Assembly (NCBI RefSeq): GCF_019679455.1
Contig: NZ_JAIEZQ010000001.1
Location: forward strand, 1,240,001 to 1,304,000
Source: Nocardioides jiangsuensis
Lineage (GTDB): Bacteria; Actinomycetota; Actinomycetes; Propionibacteriales; Nocardioidaceae
Direction: 5' to 3'
Length of the DNA stretch: 64,000 nucleotides
The notes under the pieces are model-generated. The model ran no database searches. It saw only the letters and a program-made list of their open reading frames with translations, and was not told where the DNA came from. A program made the position numbers and the translations under genes. Below are positions 16,615 to 25,672 of this stretch, piece by piece. Position 1 is the first letter of the stretch, and the number at the start of each line of letters is the position of its first letter.

Positions 16615-17334
16615 ATGACCGGCGACACGACCTGGGACTTCAGCGGGCTGCGGGCCTTCTTCGTCAACTGCACGTTGAAGAAGTCCCCGGAGATGAGCCA
16701 CACCCAGGGCCTGGTCGACGTCAGCGCCGGCATCATGCGCCGCCAAGGCGTGGAGGTCGAGGAGCTGCGGGCCGTCGACCACGAGATCGCCACCGGCGTC
16801 TACCCCGACATGACGCAGCACGGCTGGGGCCGCGACGCCTGGCCCGAGATCTACCCGCGGATCCTCGACAGCGACATCCTGGTCATCGCCGGGCCCATCT
16901 GGCTGGGCGACAACTCCAGCGTCACCAAGCGCGTGATCGAGCGGCTCTACGCGTTGTCCCACCTGGTCAACGACGCGGGCCAGTACCTCTTCTACGGCAA
17001 GGTCGCCGGCTGCCTGATCACCGGCAACGAGGACGGCATCAAACACTGCGCCCAGAACATCCTCTACAGCCTCCAGCACATCGGCTACGCGATCCCGCCC
17101 CAGGCCGACGCCGGGTGGATCGGCGAGGCGGGCCCCGGTCCGTCGTACCTCGACCCCGGCAGCGGCGGGCCGGAGAACGAGTTCACCAACCGCAACACCA
17201 CGTTCATGACGTGGAACCTGATGCACTTCGCCAAGATGCTCAGGGACGCCGGCGGGATCCCGGCGTACGGCAACCAGCGGGTGGCGTGGGACGCCGGGGC
17301 GAGGTTCGACTTCGCCAACCCCGAGTACCGCTGA
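16615..17334 (+). CDS. Flavodoxin-fold NAD(P)H-dependent FMN reductase
   Basis: A 239-residue protein. The N-terminal strand and loop (LRAFFVNCTLKKSPEMSHTQ) bind the FMN phosphate, and the IAGPIWLGDNSSVTKRVIER segment (about 86-105) is the flavin-binding loop of the NADPH-dependent FMN reductase family. It is probably a quinone or flavin reductase. The ATG at 16615 is preceded by CACAAT at 5 nt, a leaderless arrangement. It converges with corA, with only 6 bp between stops. Confidence 0.85.
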   Translation: MTGDTTWDFSGLRAFFVNCTLKKSPEMSHTQGLVDVSAGIMRRQGVEVEELRAVDHEIATGVYPDMTQHGWGRDAWPEIYPRILDSDILVIAGPIWLGDNSSVTKRVIERLYALSHLVNDAGQYLFYGKVAGCLITGNEDGIKHCAQNILYSLQHIGYAIPPQADAGWIGEAGPGPSYLDPGSGGPENEFTNRNTTFMTWNLMHFAKMLRDAGGIPAYGNQRVAWDAGARFDFANPEYR

Positions 17335-17340
17335 CCGCGC

Positions 17341-18324
17341 TCACCACCAGCCCTGCCGCCGCGCCCAGCGCAGCAGCATCGCGCTGATCGCCAGCATCAC
17401 GGCGAGGACGACGAAGAGCTGGAGCCACTGCGTGTGGTCGTTGACGATCACGTTCATGCCGAAGATCGACGCGATCGCGGTCACCGGCAGGGTGATCGCC
17501 GCGATCACCGCCAGGCGCTCCATCGCCACGGTCATCTTGGTGCTGACCCGGGTCTGGTAGAGGTCGGTCACCCCGAACAGGAACTGCGACTCCCCGTCGC
17601 CGATCGAGCGGACCCGGTCGAACTGCTCGGCGAGGTCGCGCGCGTACCCCTGGTCCTCGGCCGGGACGAACCGCTCCAGCGAGGCGAGCCGGGCGTAGAC
17701 GTCGTGGGTCTGCGCGGCCATGGTGCGCGCGGTGATCAGCTCGTGCCGGATGAGGAACAGCTGCTCGAGGAGCGACTCGGGCTGCCGGAAGTCGCCGGTC
17801 ATCACCTGCTGCTCCATGTCGGGGAGCCGCTCGGCGACCGCCCCGATCAGCCCCCGGTGGCGGCGGGCCACCGCCGAGCCGAGCGCGTAGGAGACCTCCG
17901 CCGCGGAGACCGGCGCGAACCGGCCCGCGGCGATCCGCCGCCGCACGGCCTCGGTCTCGGTCAGCGCCTCGGCCGGGTCCACCGCGGGGTTCAGCGGGCC
18001 GTGCACCGTCACCAGGTAGCGGCGCCCGACGATCTGGTCGAGCTCGAGCAGGTGCACGTGCCCGGCCGGGCCGAGCAGCGGGGTGTGCACGGTGACGAAC
18101 CAGTGGTTCTCGTAGGCGTGCACCGTGGGCACGTGGTTGCGCTGCCGGCACGCCTCGAGCACCAGCGGGTGGCACCCCAGCCCGTCGCGGAGCAGCGCCT
18201 CGGCCTCGTCGTCCCAGCGCGGTACGTCGACCCACACGAAGCCGTCGGCGCAGCCGAGCAGGTCGTCGAGCTCGGACCGGTCGTGCGTCGACAGCCCCGC
18301 GGAGGAGACGCGGTGGACGTCCAT
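17341..18324 (-). CDS. CorA-family Mg2+/Co2+ transporter
   Basis: A 327-residue divalent-cation channel. The large cytosolic N-terminal domain has long helices, followed by two C-terminal transmembrane helices with the selectivity motif GMN (in ASIFGMNVIVND, near residue 292). The second helix ends in a basic RWARRQ tail. The ATG is preceded at 6 nt by CACGCT, a leaderless signal. The gene is divergent from pntAA. Confidence 0.93.
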   Translation of the reverse strand: MDVHRVSSAGLSTHDRSELDDLLGCADGFVWVDVPRWDDEAEALLRDGLGCHPLVLEACRQRNHVPTVHAYENHWFVTVHTPLLGPAGHVHLLELDQIVGRRYLVTVHGPLNPAVDPAEALTETEAVRRRIAAGRFAPVSAAEVSYALGSAVARRHRGLIGAVAERLPDMEQQVMTGDFRQPESLLEQLFLIRHELITARTMAAQTHDVYARLASLERFVPAEDQGYARDLAEQFDRVRSIGDGESQFLFGVTDLYQTRVSTKMTVAMERLAVIAAITLPVTAIASIFGMNVIVNDHTQWLQLFVVLAVMLAISAMLLRWARRQGWW

Positions 18325-18440
18325 GGGCTCAGCGTGGCCCTCCGCCGTCGCCGCGTCCAGCGACCGCGTGGCAAGACACGCGGCTGATCTACGTCACAAA
18401 CCGGCGACCCGGCGGGGTGCCGTGCTCTAACTTCGCAAGG

Positions 18441-19565
18441 GTGAAGATCGCTGTGGCGAAGGAAGTCCGCGAAGGCGAGAGCCGCGTGGCGATGGTTCCC
18501 GAGCTGGTCGGCAAGCTGACCGCGCTCGGCTACGAGGTGGCGGTCGAGCCCGGGGCGGGGGAACGCGCGCTCGCCTCCGACGAGGACTACGAGGGCGCCG
18601 GTGCGCAGGTCACCCCCGACGCCTTCCACGGCGCCGCGCTGGTGGTCTCGGTGCAGCCGCTGGAGCCCTCCGCCGTACGCCGGCTCGCCGCCGGCACCGC
18701 CACCCTGTCCTTCCTGCCCGCCACCCAGTCGCCCGAGCTGGTCGCGGACCTGCGCGACTGCGGGGTGACCGCGTTCGCGATGGAGCTGGTGCCGCGGATC
18801 TCCCGGGCCCAGTCGATGGACGCGCTGTCCTCGCAGTCGCTGGTGTCGGGCTATCGCTGCGCGATCGTCGCCGCCGGCCTGCTGCGCCGGTTCTTCCCGC
18901 TGAACATGACCGCGGCCGGGACCGTGCCACCGGCCGAGGTCGTCGTGCTCGGCGCCGGGGTCGCGGGGCTCCAGGCGATCGCGACCTGCAAGCGCCTCGG
19001 TGCGGTGGTCAGGGCGTACGACGTCCGGGCGGCCGCCGCCGAGGAGATCCGCTCCATGGGCGCCGTGGCGATCGACCTGGAGCTGGAGACGCTCGAGGGG
19101 ACGGGCGGCTACGCCCGGGAGATGACCGAGGACCGCGCCGCCCGGCAGCGTGACCTGCTGGCGCCGTACATCGCGAACGCCGACGCACTGATCACGACCG
19201 CCGCCGTCCCCGGCCGGCAGGCGCCACTGCTGGTGACCGCGGCGATGGTCGAGCAGATGAGACCCGGGTCGGTGGTGGTGGACCTCGCCGCGGAGAGCGG
19301 CGGCAACGTCGAGGGCGCCGTGCCCGGCCAGGTGGTCCGGATCGGCAACGCCCAGGTCTGGGGCGGGGCGAACGTGCCGAGCCAGATGCCCGGGCCGGCG
19401 TCGAAGCTCTACGCGCAGAACATCGTCAACCTCGTGACGCTGATGACCAGGGACGGCGCCTTCGACCCCGACTTCGACGACGAGATCGTCGCCGGGTCCT
19501 GCGTCACCCACGGCGGGCAGGTCCGTCACGAGCCCACGAGAGCCCTCCTGGAAGGGGTGCAGTGA
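18441..19565 (+). CDS. pntAA: Proton-translocating NAD(P) transhydrogenase, NAD-binding alpha-1 subunit
   Basis: A 374-residue domain I subunit that binds NAD(H). It opens MKIAVAKEVREGESRVAMVP, carries the RxQxMD segment (ISRAQSMDALSSQ) and the dinucleotide fold VVVLGAGVAGLQAIAT (about residues 168-183). It is the first gene of pntAA-pntAB-pntB, the three-piece actinobacterial transhydrogenase that uses the proton gradient to make NADPH. The GTG start follows TAACTT by 7 nt. The last base of its stop is the A of the next ATG. Confidence 0.96.
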   Translation: MKIAVAKEVREGESRVAMVPELVGKLTALGYEVAVEPGAGERALASDEDYEGAGAQVTPDAFHGAALVVSVQPLEPSAVRRLAAGTATLSFLPATQSPELVADLRDCGVTAFAMELVPRISRAQSMDALSSQSLVSGYRCAIVAAGLLRRFFPLNMTAAGTVPPAEVVVLGAGVAGLQAIATCKRLGAVVRAYDVRAAAAEEIRSMGAVAIDLELETLEGTGGYAREMTEDRAARQRDLLAPYIANADALITTAAVPGRQAPLLVTAAMVEQMRPGSVVVDLAAESGGNVEGAVPGQVVRIGNAQVWGGANVPSQMPGPASKLYAQNIVNLVTLMTRDGAFDPDFDDEIVAGSCVTHGGQVRHEPTRALLEGVQ

Positions 19566-19891
19566 TGAGCGAGCCCGTCGTCTGGCTGACGATCTTCGTG
19601 CTCAGCGTCTTCGTGGGGGTCGAGGTGATCTCCAAGGTGTCCTCGACGCTGCACACGCCGCTGATGTCCGGCGCCAACGCGATCCACGGGATCATCCTGC
19701 TCGGCGCGATCCTGGTCACCGGGTACGCCGAGAGCGGGCTCGAGCTCGCGGTCGGGCTGGCCGCGGTGGTGCTGGCCACGGTGAACATGGTGGGCGGCTT
19801 CGTGGTCACCGACCGGATGCTGCAGATGTTCACCCGCAAGCGGCCGGTGCCCAAGGCCGACCAGAACGGCGCGGGAGGGGTGACCCGATGA
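19565..19891 (+). CDS. pntAB: Transhydrogenase alpha-2 membrane subunit
   Basis: A 108-residue integral membrane protein with three transmembrane helices and the conserved ANAIHGIILLGA segment, forming part of the proton channel. AAGGGG lies 7 nt upstream of the ATG, which overlaps the pntAA stop (TGATG). A GTG one codon earlier is less likely. Confidence 0.94.
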   Translation: MSEPVVWLTIFVLSVFVGVEVISKVSSTLHTPLMSGANAIHGIILLGAILVTGYAESGLELAVGLAAVVLATVNMVGGFVVTDRMLQMFTRKRPVPKADQNGAGGVTR

Positions 19892-21276
19892 CCGGCACCC
19901 CGGTTTGGGCGCAGCTGGCCTACCTGGTCGCCGCGGTCTGCTTCGTCCTCGCGCTCAAGGGCCTGTCCTCGCCGAAGCACGCCCGGAAGGGCAACCTGCT
20001 CGGCGCCTTCGGTGCGGTCCTGGCCTGCGTGACCGTCTTCTTCTACGCCGAGCTCGACCACCTGGTGTGGATCCTGCTCGCGATCGCGGTCGGCTCGGTG
20101 GTCGGCGCGGTCGGCGCGCAGCGGGTGCAGATGACCCAGATGCCGCAGCTGGTGGCGCTGTTCAACGGGGTCGGCGGCGGCGCCGCGGCCCTGGTCGCGC
20201 TCCTCGAGCTCGGCGACATCGCCGGCGCGGGGGAGGAGGTCGGCGGCTTCACCCTCGCCGCGACGGCGTTCACGATCGTGGTCGGGTCGGTGTCGTTCTC
20301 CGGCTCGCTGGTCACCTTCGCCAAGCTCCAGGAGCTGATGACCTCCCGCCCGGTGGTGTTCCCGGGCCTTCCGGTGGCGTTCGCGGCCGCGCTGCTCGGC
20401 GGGGTGGTGCTGTCCGTGCTCACGGTCACCGACCCCGCCGTACCCACCGGCGTGCTGCTCGCCCTGATCGGCCTGCTGCTCGGCGTCCTGCTCGTGCTCC
20501 CGGTCGGCGGGGCCGACGTACCGATCGTGATCTCGCTGCTCAACGCGTTCACCGGACTCACCGTCGCGGCCGGAGGCTACGTGCTCGACAACACCGTGCT
20601 GCTCGTCGCCGGCACCCTGGTCGGGGCCAGCGGTACCTTCCTCACCAAGCTGATGGCGGCCGCGATGGGCCGGTCGGTCGGCAACATCCTGTTCGGCGCG
20701 CTCAAGGGCGGGTCGACGCTCGGCGCCGGCGTGGCCTCCGACCGTCCGGTCCGCTCCGCGGGCGCCGAGGACGTCGCGATCCTCCTCGGCTACGCGCACA
20801 AGGTGATCATCGTGCCCGGCTACGGGCTCGCGGTCGCCCAGGCCCAGCACACGCTGCGCGAGCTCGTGGACGTGCTCGGGGAGCGCGGCATCGAGGTCGG
20901 CTACGCGATCCACCCGGTCGCCGGCCGGATGCCCGGCCACATGAACGTGCTGCTCGCCGAGGCGCAGGTGCCCTACGAGCAGCTCAAGGAGATGGACGAC
21001 ATCAACGGCGAGTTCAAGCAGACCGACGTGGTGCTCGTCGTCGGCGCGAACGACGTCGTCAACCCGGCCGCGAAGACCACGCCGGGGGCGCCGATCTACG
21101 GGATGCCGATCCTCAACGCCGACGAGGCGCAGCAGATCGTGTTCCTGAAGCGGTCGATGCGGCCCGGGTTCGCCGGGATCGAGAACGAGCTGCTCTTCGA
21201 CCCGAAGACCACGCTGCTCTTCGGTGACGCCAAAGACACGCTGGGCAAGCTGCTCAGCGCGGTGAAGGGACTGTGA
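19888..21276 (+). CDS. pntB: Transhydrogenase beta subunit
   Basis: A 462-residue subunit. The N-terminal half carries eight or nine transmembrane helices including the QMPQLVALFNGVGGGAAALV channel segment, and the C-terminal domain III binds NADP(H) (GYGLAVAQAQH, HPVAGRMPGHMNVLLAEA). ATGA overlap with pntAB shows translational coupling. Length is normal. Confidence 0.97.
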   Translation: MTGTPVWAQLAYLVAAVCFVLALKGLSSPKHARKGNLLGAFGAVLACVTVFFYAELDHLVWILLAIAVGSVVGAVGAQRVQMTQMPQLVALFNGVGGGAAALVALLELGDIAGAGEEVGGFTLAATAFTIVVGSVSFSGSLVTFAKLQELMTSRPVVFPGLPVAFAAALLGGVVLSVLTVTDPAVPTGVLLALIGLLLGVLLVLPVGGADVPIVISLLNAFTGLTVAAGGYVLDNTVLLVAGTLVGASGTFLTKLMAAAMGRSVGNILFGALKGGSTLGAGVASDRPVRSAGAEDVAILLGYAHKVIIVPGYGLAVAQAQHTLRELVDVLGERGIEVGYAIHPVAGRMPGHMNVLLAEAQVPYEQLKEMDDINGEFKQTDVVLVVGANDVVNPAAKTTPGAPIYGMPILNADEAQQIVFLKRSMRPGFAGIENELLFDPKTTLLFGDAKDTLGKLLSAVKGL

Positions 21277-21386
21277 CGGAGCCCGCGCGGCCTCTGGTGT
21301 AACCCGCGGTCACCCGTCCTCGTTGTCCGGGTACAAACCGTTCGTGGGGCAGACCCCGCGAACCCTCTCCCCGATGGAGGACGACC

Positions 21387-21530
21387 ATGGACGGCGGTCA
21401 CAAGTACGACGCGCCCGAGCCCGACGACGAGACCAGGTCCAAGGGGTACAGCTACGCGGTGCTGGGCATCCTCGTGGTGCTGCTGATGGTGCTGGTCGCG
21501 ACCGGCGTGGTGCCGATCTTCGACTTCTGA
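21387..21530 (+). CDS. Small single-pass membrane protein, 47 residues
   Basis: The ATG has GGAGG 7 nt upstream. The product has an acidic N-terminus (DAPEPDDETRSKG) and one hydrophobic helix (YAVLGILVVLLMVLVATGVV) before a short PIFDF end. It lies 110 bp after pntB and may be a late member of that unit or independent. No family is recognised; membrane location is clear. Confidence 0.7.
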   Translation: MDGGHKYDAPEPDDETRSKGYSYAVLGILVVLLMVLVATGVVPIFDF

Positions 21531-21581
21531 GGCCGTCGGCCCGCTCGGGCGGGTCGGGCGGTCGGGCGGTCGCGCCTGGCG

Positions 21582-22223
21582 TCAGCCGGCGATGCCGTAC
21601 AGGCGGTCCCCGGCGTCGCCGAGGCCCGGCACGATGTAGCCCTTCTCGTTGAGCCGCTCGTCCATGCCCGCGGTCACCACGGTGACCGGGATGTCGAGCC
21701 CGTCGAGGTCCTTCTCCAGCCGCTCGCAGCCCTCGGGCGCGGACAGCAGGCAGATCGCGGTGATGTGGTCCGCGCCGCGGTCCACCAGGAACCTGATCGC
21801 CGCGGCCAGGGTGCCGCCGGTGGCGAGCATCGGGTCGAGCACGTAGCACTGGCGGCCGGACAGGTCGTCGGGCAGCCGCTCGGCGTACGTCGACGCCTCG
21901 AGCGTCTCCTCGTTGCGCACCATGCCGAGGAAGCCCACCTCGGCCGTCGGCAGCAGCCGCATCATCCCGTCGAGCATGCCCAGCCCGGCGCGCAGGATCG
22001 GCACCACGAGCGGCTTCGGCGCCGCCAGCCGGGTGCCCTGCGCCTCGGCCACCGGGGTGCGCACGGTCACCGTCTCCACGCGCACGTCGCGGGTCGCCTC
22101 GTAGGCCAGCAGGGTCACGAGCTCGTCGGCGAGCCCGCGGAAGGTGGGCGAGTCGGTCCGCTCGTCGCGCAGCGTCGTGAGCTTGTGGGCGACCAGCGGG
22201 TGGTCGGCAACGTGAATCCGCAT
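21582..22223 (-). CDS. upp: Uracil phosphoribosyltransferase
   Basis: A 213-residue type I PRTase that makes UMP from uracil and PRPP in pyrimidine salvage. The PRPP loop is [17 protein letters not shown] (about residues 126-142), and the uracil-binding [17 protein letters not shown] end is intact. The ATG is preceded at 6 nt by TAGGTT, so the mRNA is probably leaderless. Confidence 0.97.
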   Translation of the reverse strand: MRIHVADHPLVAHKLTTLRDERTDSPTFRGLADELVTLLAYEATRDVRVETVTVRTPVAEAQGTRLAAPKPLVVPILRAGLGMLDGMMRLLPTAEVGFLGMVRNEETLEASTYAERLPDDLSGRQCYVLDPMLATGGTLAAAIRFLVDRGADHITAICLLSAPEGCERLEKDLDGLDIPVTVVTAGMDERLNEKGYIVPGLGDAGDRLYGIAG

Positions 22224-22359
22224 GGCGCAAACCTAGGGGATGGTCCAGCGCGGCGGAAACGGTGGTGGTGCCACCCCGGGGAACCTGTCACCCTTGTGCA
22301 TGCATCGCGGATCGAGGCACGACAGCAGACTCCACGCGTGACCGAGCAGGGAGGGCAGT

Positions 22360-22857
22360 ATGTCTGAGCAGTCCGAAGCCATCGCCGACGGAATCGACTT
22401 CGCCGTCGTCGCCTACCGCGAGGAGGGGACCTGGCAGGTCGAGCCCCTCGCCGAGGACACGGTGGAGGACCTCGACAGCCTGGCCGCCGAGCTGCGCCGC
22501 TGGCCCGGGGACGGCGGTTCGCTCGGGCTCCTCTCCGTCGACGAGGACTTCTTCCTGATCGTCCGCGTGCTCGGGGCCGAGACCCGGATCCTGCTCTCCG
22601 ACATCACCGCCGCCACCGACTGGCCGGTCGCGCGCTCCGCGGTCGAGCACCTCGAGCTGCCCCTGCCCGACGACGAGGACGACCAGGTGCCCGCGGGCGA
22701 CCTCGGCATCGTCGCCGACCTCGGCATGGGCGCCATGGACATGGGCGCGCTGCTCGACGAGTACGAGCTCTACCCCGACGAGATGCTCGGCGACATCGCG
22801 ACCAAGCTGGGCTTCGGCGCCCAGTTCGAGGAGGCCGTCGGGGTCGCAGCGCCCTGA
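22360..22857 (+). CDS. tRNA adenosine deaminase-associated protein
   Basis: A 165-residue acidic protein of the small actinobacterial family found directly upstream of tadA. GGGAGGG lies 5 nt before the ATG. Its TGA overlaps the tadA ATG (TGATGG), giving strict coupling. It has no catalytic motif; a role with TadA is inferred from conserved adjacency. Confidence 0.88.
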   Translation: MSEQSEAIADGIDFAVVAYREEGTWQVEPLAEDTVEDLDSLAAELRRWPGDGGSLGLLSVDEDFFLIVRVLGAETRILLSDITAATDWPVARSAVEHLELPLPDDEDDQVPAGDLGIVADLGMGAMDMGALLDEYELYPDEMLGDIATKLGFGAQFEEAVGVAAP

Positions 22858-23327
22858 TGGCCGGGTACGACGCCTGGGTCGACCCGATGCGGGAGGCCCT
22901 CGACGAGGCGCGCGCCGCGCTCGCGAGTGACGACGTACCGATCGGCGCGGTCGTGCTCGGCCCGGACGGCGCCGTGATCGGTCGCGGGCACAACGAGCGC
23001 GAGGCCGACGCCGACCCCACCGCGCACGCCGAGGTGGTCGCGCTCCGGCAGGCCGCCCGGGCGCGCGGCGAGTGGCGCCTCGACGGCTGCACCATCGTGG
23101 TCACGCTCGAGCCGTGCACCATGTGCGCCGGTGCGGTCGTCCTGTCACGGGTCGACCGGCTGGTGTTCGGGGCGTACGACGACAAGGCCGGTGCGGTCGG
23201 GTCGCTGTGGGACGTCGTACGCGACCGCCGGCTCAACCACCGCCCGGAGGTGGTCCCCGGGGTGCTGGCCGAGGAGGCCACGAGCCTGCTCCACGAGTTC
23301 TTCGCCACCCACCGGGTGCGGGACTGA
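22857..23327 (+). CDS. tadA: tRNA-specific adenosine deaminase
   Basis: Converts A34 of tRNA-Arg(ACG) to inosine. The 156-residue protein has the zinc deaminase motifs HAE (His57, Glu59) and PCTMC (Cys87, Cys90). Its substrate tRNA-Arg(ACG) is encoded at 2368 in this window. Start chosen by overlap with the upstream gene. Confidence 0.95.
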   Translation: MAGYDAWVDPMREALDEARAALASDDVPIGAVVLGPDGAVIGRGHNEREADADPTAHAEVVALRQAARARGEWRLDGCTIVVTLEPCTMCAGAVVLSRVDRLVFGAYDDKAGAVGSLWDVVRDRRLNHRPEVVPGVLAEEATSLLHEFFATHRVRD

Positions 23328-23371
23328 CCTCGATTTCATCGTGGCCGAGCCGGTCTAGTACCCTCTTCGGC

Positions 23372-23461
23372 GGTGGCGTGTCCGAGCGGCCTAAGGAGAA
23401 CGCCTCGAAAGCGTTTGTGGGTGCAAGCCCACCGAGGGTTCAAATCCCTCCGCCACCGCCA
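23372..23461 (+). tRNA. tRNA-Ser (anticodon CGA)
   Basis: A 90-nt class II tRNA with a long variable arm. The acceptor stem GGTGGCG (23372-23378) pairs with CGCCACC (23451-23457), then G and an encoded CCA. The anticodon loop CTCGAAA between AACGC and GCGTT gives CGA. Confidence 0.96.
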
Positions 23462-23694
23462 GTGGGCTTCGGAGCAAATCCGTAGCCTGAGAGACGAAAG
23501 TCCCAGCGACGCCGTCTCGTGGCCCGAAAACGGGTTCACGGGGCGGCGTTGTTGCGTTCCGGGCTCCTTCCCGGTCCGCATGGCTCGCGGCAGAGTGCCG
23601 ATCCGTCCCGTCCCATCCAGGTCCTAGGCTGATCCGACCGAGACGCACACGAGGGCGTGACGCACAACCAGAACTCGGGACGGGGGCACGTTGC

Positions 23695-24300
23695 ATGGCG
23701 GTGATGGACGAGCCTGACGGCTGGAGCCGCTACAACGCCACGCAGGTGGATCGGGAGCCCCGTGCACTCGTGAAGTCGATGCTCGGGCACGCTGGGGACG
23801 GGCATGGGCGTCTCGCTGTCGATCTCGGCTTCGGCTCCGGGGTCGAGACGGAGGCTCTGCTACGTCGAGGCTGGTGCGTCCTGGCGATAGACGCGGACCC
23901 GACGGCAGCAGAGTTGCTCACGCAGCGTCTGTCCGAGGAGAACGCCGCGCGGCTCAGCATTCTCACCTCCGACTTCGCCGACATCGACGCACTCTCCGAG
24001 GTCGACCTCGTCCATGCCGCCTGGTCACTTCCCTACGCCGGAGACGCGTTCCCGCAGCTCTGGGCGAACCTCATGTCGGCGCTGGTGCCCGGCGGCTGGA
24101 TCGGCTGCGAACTCTTCGGCGACCGAGACACCATGTCGAGTCACCCCCGAATCGCCGCGCATACCGAAGCGGAAGCGCGCGGTCTGCTCGAACCGTTGTC
24201 CGTGGTCGAGTTCGACACCATCGAGCAGGCCGACATGTCCGCCCGAGGACTCCAGCATCGGCATGTCTTCTCCGTGGTGGCACGCCGACCCATCGACTAG
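23695..24300 (+). CDS. SAM-dependent methyltransferase
   Basis: A 201-residue class I methyltransferase with motif I AVDLGFGSGVETEAL (about residues 40-54), the acidic VLAIDADPTA after it, and motif IV VDLVHAAWSLPYAG. GGGGG lies 8 nt before the ATG; a second ATG three codons in is possible. Codon use is less GC3-biased than its neighbours and it stands 230 bp from a tRNA, so recent acquisition is possible. Substrate unknown; the SLPY motif resembles small-molecule or resistance methylases. Confidence 0.8.
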   Translation: MAVMDEPDGWSRYNATQVDREPRALVKSMLGHAGDGHGRLAVDLGFGSGVETEALLRRGWCVLAIDADPTAAELLTQRLSEENAARLSILTSDFADIDALSEVDLVHAAWSLPYAGDAFPQLWANLMSALVPGGWIGCELFGDRDTMSSHPRIAAHTEAEARGLLEPLSVVEFDTIEQADMSARGLQHRHVFSVVARRPID

Positions 24301-24330
24301 CCCCACGACGAGCAAAGCCTCCGAAGGGGA

Positions 24331-24939
24331 TCAGCCCGCCGCGGTGCGGGTCCAGGCAGGGTCCCGCCCGGCGTAGCCCAGAGCCCGGTCGAGCTCCGAG
24401 GAGTCCGCAGGGACGTCGACGACGGGTCCGAACAATCCCTCCCGGCTGGCCGCCCGCTCCGGCTGGGCCGACTCGCGGGTGAACGCGAGGATCGCCGACG
24501 TGCTCGCCGGGTCGCAGCGGAAGGTCTGGCCGGTCGCGCGGGCCAGGTCCCATCCGTGCAGCACCAGCTCGTCGAGGGCCACGACGCCCATCACCTCCGC
24601 GGGTAGCTGGACACCGCCGGCCTCGGTCATCCCCTCCCATGCCGCAGGCGCCTGCCACGCCTCGACGAGCTCGGTGAGACGTCGCGGAAGCTGTGCCCGC
24701 CAGTCAGGGTCAAGGGTCTCGGCCCTGGCCAGCCCGGGTGGCGGTGACGTGACGCCCGCGGGAGGGCCGGTCTTCCGTGCCGCCCAGGTGAAGGCGAGCG
24801 ACAGCCCCATCAGGTGGTCGAGCAGGGCCGCCACCGGGGTGTCCTGGCAGGGAGTCGGGTCGGACAGCTGGTCGTCTCGGACGCCGTTCAGCAGGCGGGC
24901 CACCTCGCCGGCGGCCGGAGCCAGGTCGACTCTGGACAT
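24331..24939 (-). CDS. TIGR03086-family (DinB-like) metal-binding protein
   Basis: A 202-residue protein of the mycothiol-dependent maleylpyruvate isomerase/DinB four-helix family. The N-terminal helices carry the conserved TPCQDTPVAALLDHLMG segment, and LHGWDLARATGQ (about 129-140) holds the late metal-binding His. Such proteins use mycothiol or act in thiol detoxification. GGGAG 7 nt upstream supports the start. Substrate unknown. Confidence 0.85.
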   Translation of the reverse strand: MSRVDLAPAAGEVARLLNGVRDDQLSDPTPCQDTPVAALLDHLMGLSLAFTWAARKTGPPAGVTSPPPGLARAETLDPDWRAQLPRRLTELVEAWQAPAAWEGMTEAGGVQLPAEVMGVVALDELVLHGWDLARATGQTFRCDPASTSAILAFTRESAQPERAASREGLFGPVVDVPADSSELDRALGYAGRDPAWTRTAAG

Positions 24940-25034
24940 GGACAGTCTCCCCTCGTTCGAGTAGGTCGGGTCCTACCGAATGCTGACTCGGGCAAGCCGC
25001 GAAACTGATCGCTGCTCCGTCGCGCGGCCAGGAA

Positions 25035-25433
25035 TCAGCCGGTCGGGTGTGTCGCGACGTAGCTGTACGGGAGCAGGTCGCGGACCGGCCGCGTCACCAG
25101 CCCGGCGTCTTCGGTCGGCACCACCACGAAGACCTCGGGGTGCAGGTCCAGGAGCACCTGTCGGCAGCGGCCGCACGGCGCCAGGACGCCGCGGTCGCGG
25201 TCGCCGACTGCGACGATCGTGAGGAGCGGGCCGGCGTTCGCCGCCGCGGCGGCCCCGACGGCGACGAGCTCCGCGCAGGGCCCGCCGGTGAAGTGGGAGA
25301 CGTTCACGCCGGTGAACACCCGGCCCTGGGTGTCCATCGCGGCCGCGGCGACGGTGTGGGTGTCCCCGTCGGGCAGCGACCGTACGGCGGCCTCGGCCGC
25401 CTCGACCAGGCGGCGCTCGTTGTTCTGCAGCAC
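25035..25433 (-). CDS. Cytidine deaminase family protein
   Basis: A 132-residue zinc deaminase of the CDA/blasticidin-S deaminase group. The active-site segments are GGPCAELVAVG (Cys-Ala-Glu) and APCGRCRQVLLD (two zinc cysteines). The GTG at 25433 is chosen since AGGA lies 6 nt upstream and it matches the usual family N-terminus; a longer frame to 25646 runs through the operator region and is unlikely. It may deaminate cytidine or a nucleoside antibiotic. Confidence 0.82.
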   Translation of the reverse strand: MLQNNERRLVEAAEAAVRSLPDGDTHTVAAAAMDTQGRVFTGVNVSHFTGGPCAELVAVGAAAAANAGPLLTIVAVGDRDRGVLAPCGRCRQVLLDLHPEVFVVVPTEDAGLVTRPVRDLLPYSYVATHPTG

Positions 25434-25467
25434 GGCCTCATCCTGCCCTGCGCCGACCAGGGGCGAC

Positions 25468-25540
25468 GTCACAACGGCACACGTGTCCCGGTTGTGACAC
25501 GTCCCGGACCGCAGACCGTGCCACAACCGCACATATGTGC
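25468..25540. promoter_or_regulatory. Operator-like dyads between the deaminase and a divergent gene
   Basis: GTCACAAC (25468-25475) and GTTGTGAC (25491-25498) flank a perfect ACACGTGT palindrome (25479-25486), making a near-symmetric 31-bp dyad. Another CCACAACC half-site follows at 25521-25528, then a perfect 12-bp palindrome GCACATATGTGC (25529-25540). The cluster starts 35 bp upstream of the deaminase start. No repressor gene is adjacent. Confidence 0.5.
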
Positions 25541-25672
25541 CGTGGGGACGGAACGAGCGCCCGAAAACGGCGCAAGCAGGGGGCTCAGGACCCCCAACCG
25601 GGGTCTTTCGTTCCGCCGGGAACGGGCGCACACTGATGAGGGTCACTCACCCTCATCCGGGAGCTGGTCGCC

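Noticed and set aside
23462-23694. Attachment site after tRNA-Ser(CGA)
   Set aside because: No integrase and no repeat of the tRNA 3' end was found, although the following methyltransferase has a slightly different codon use.
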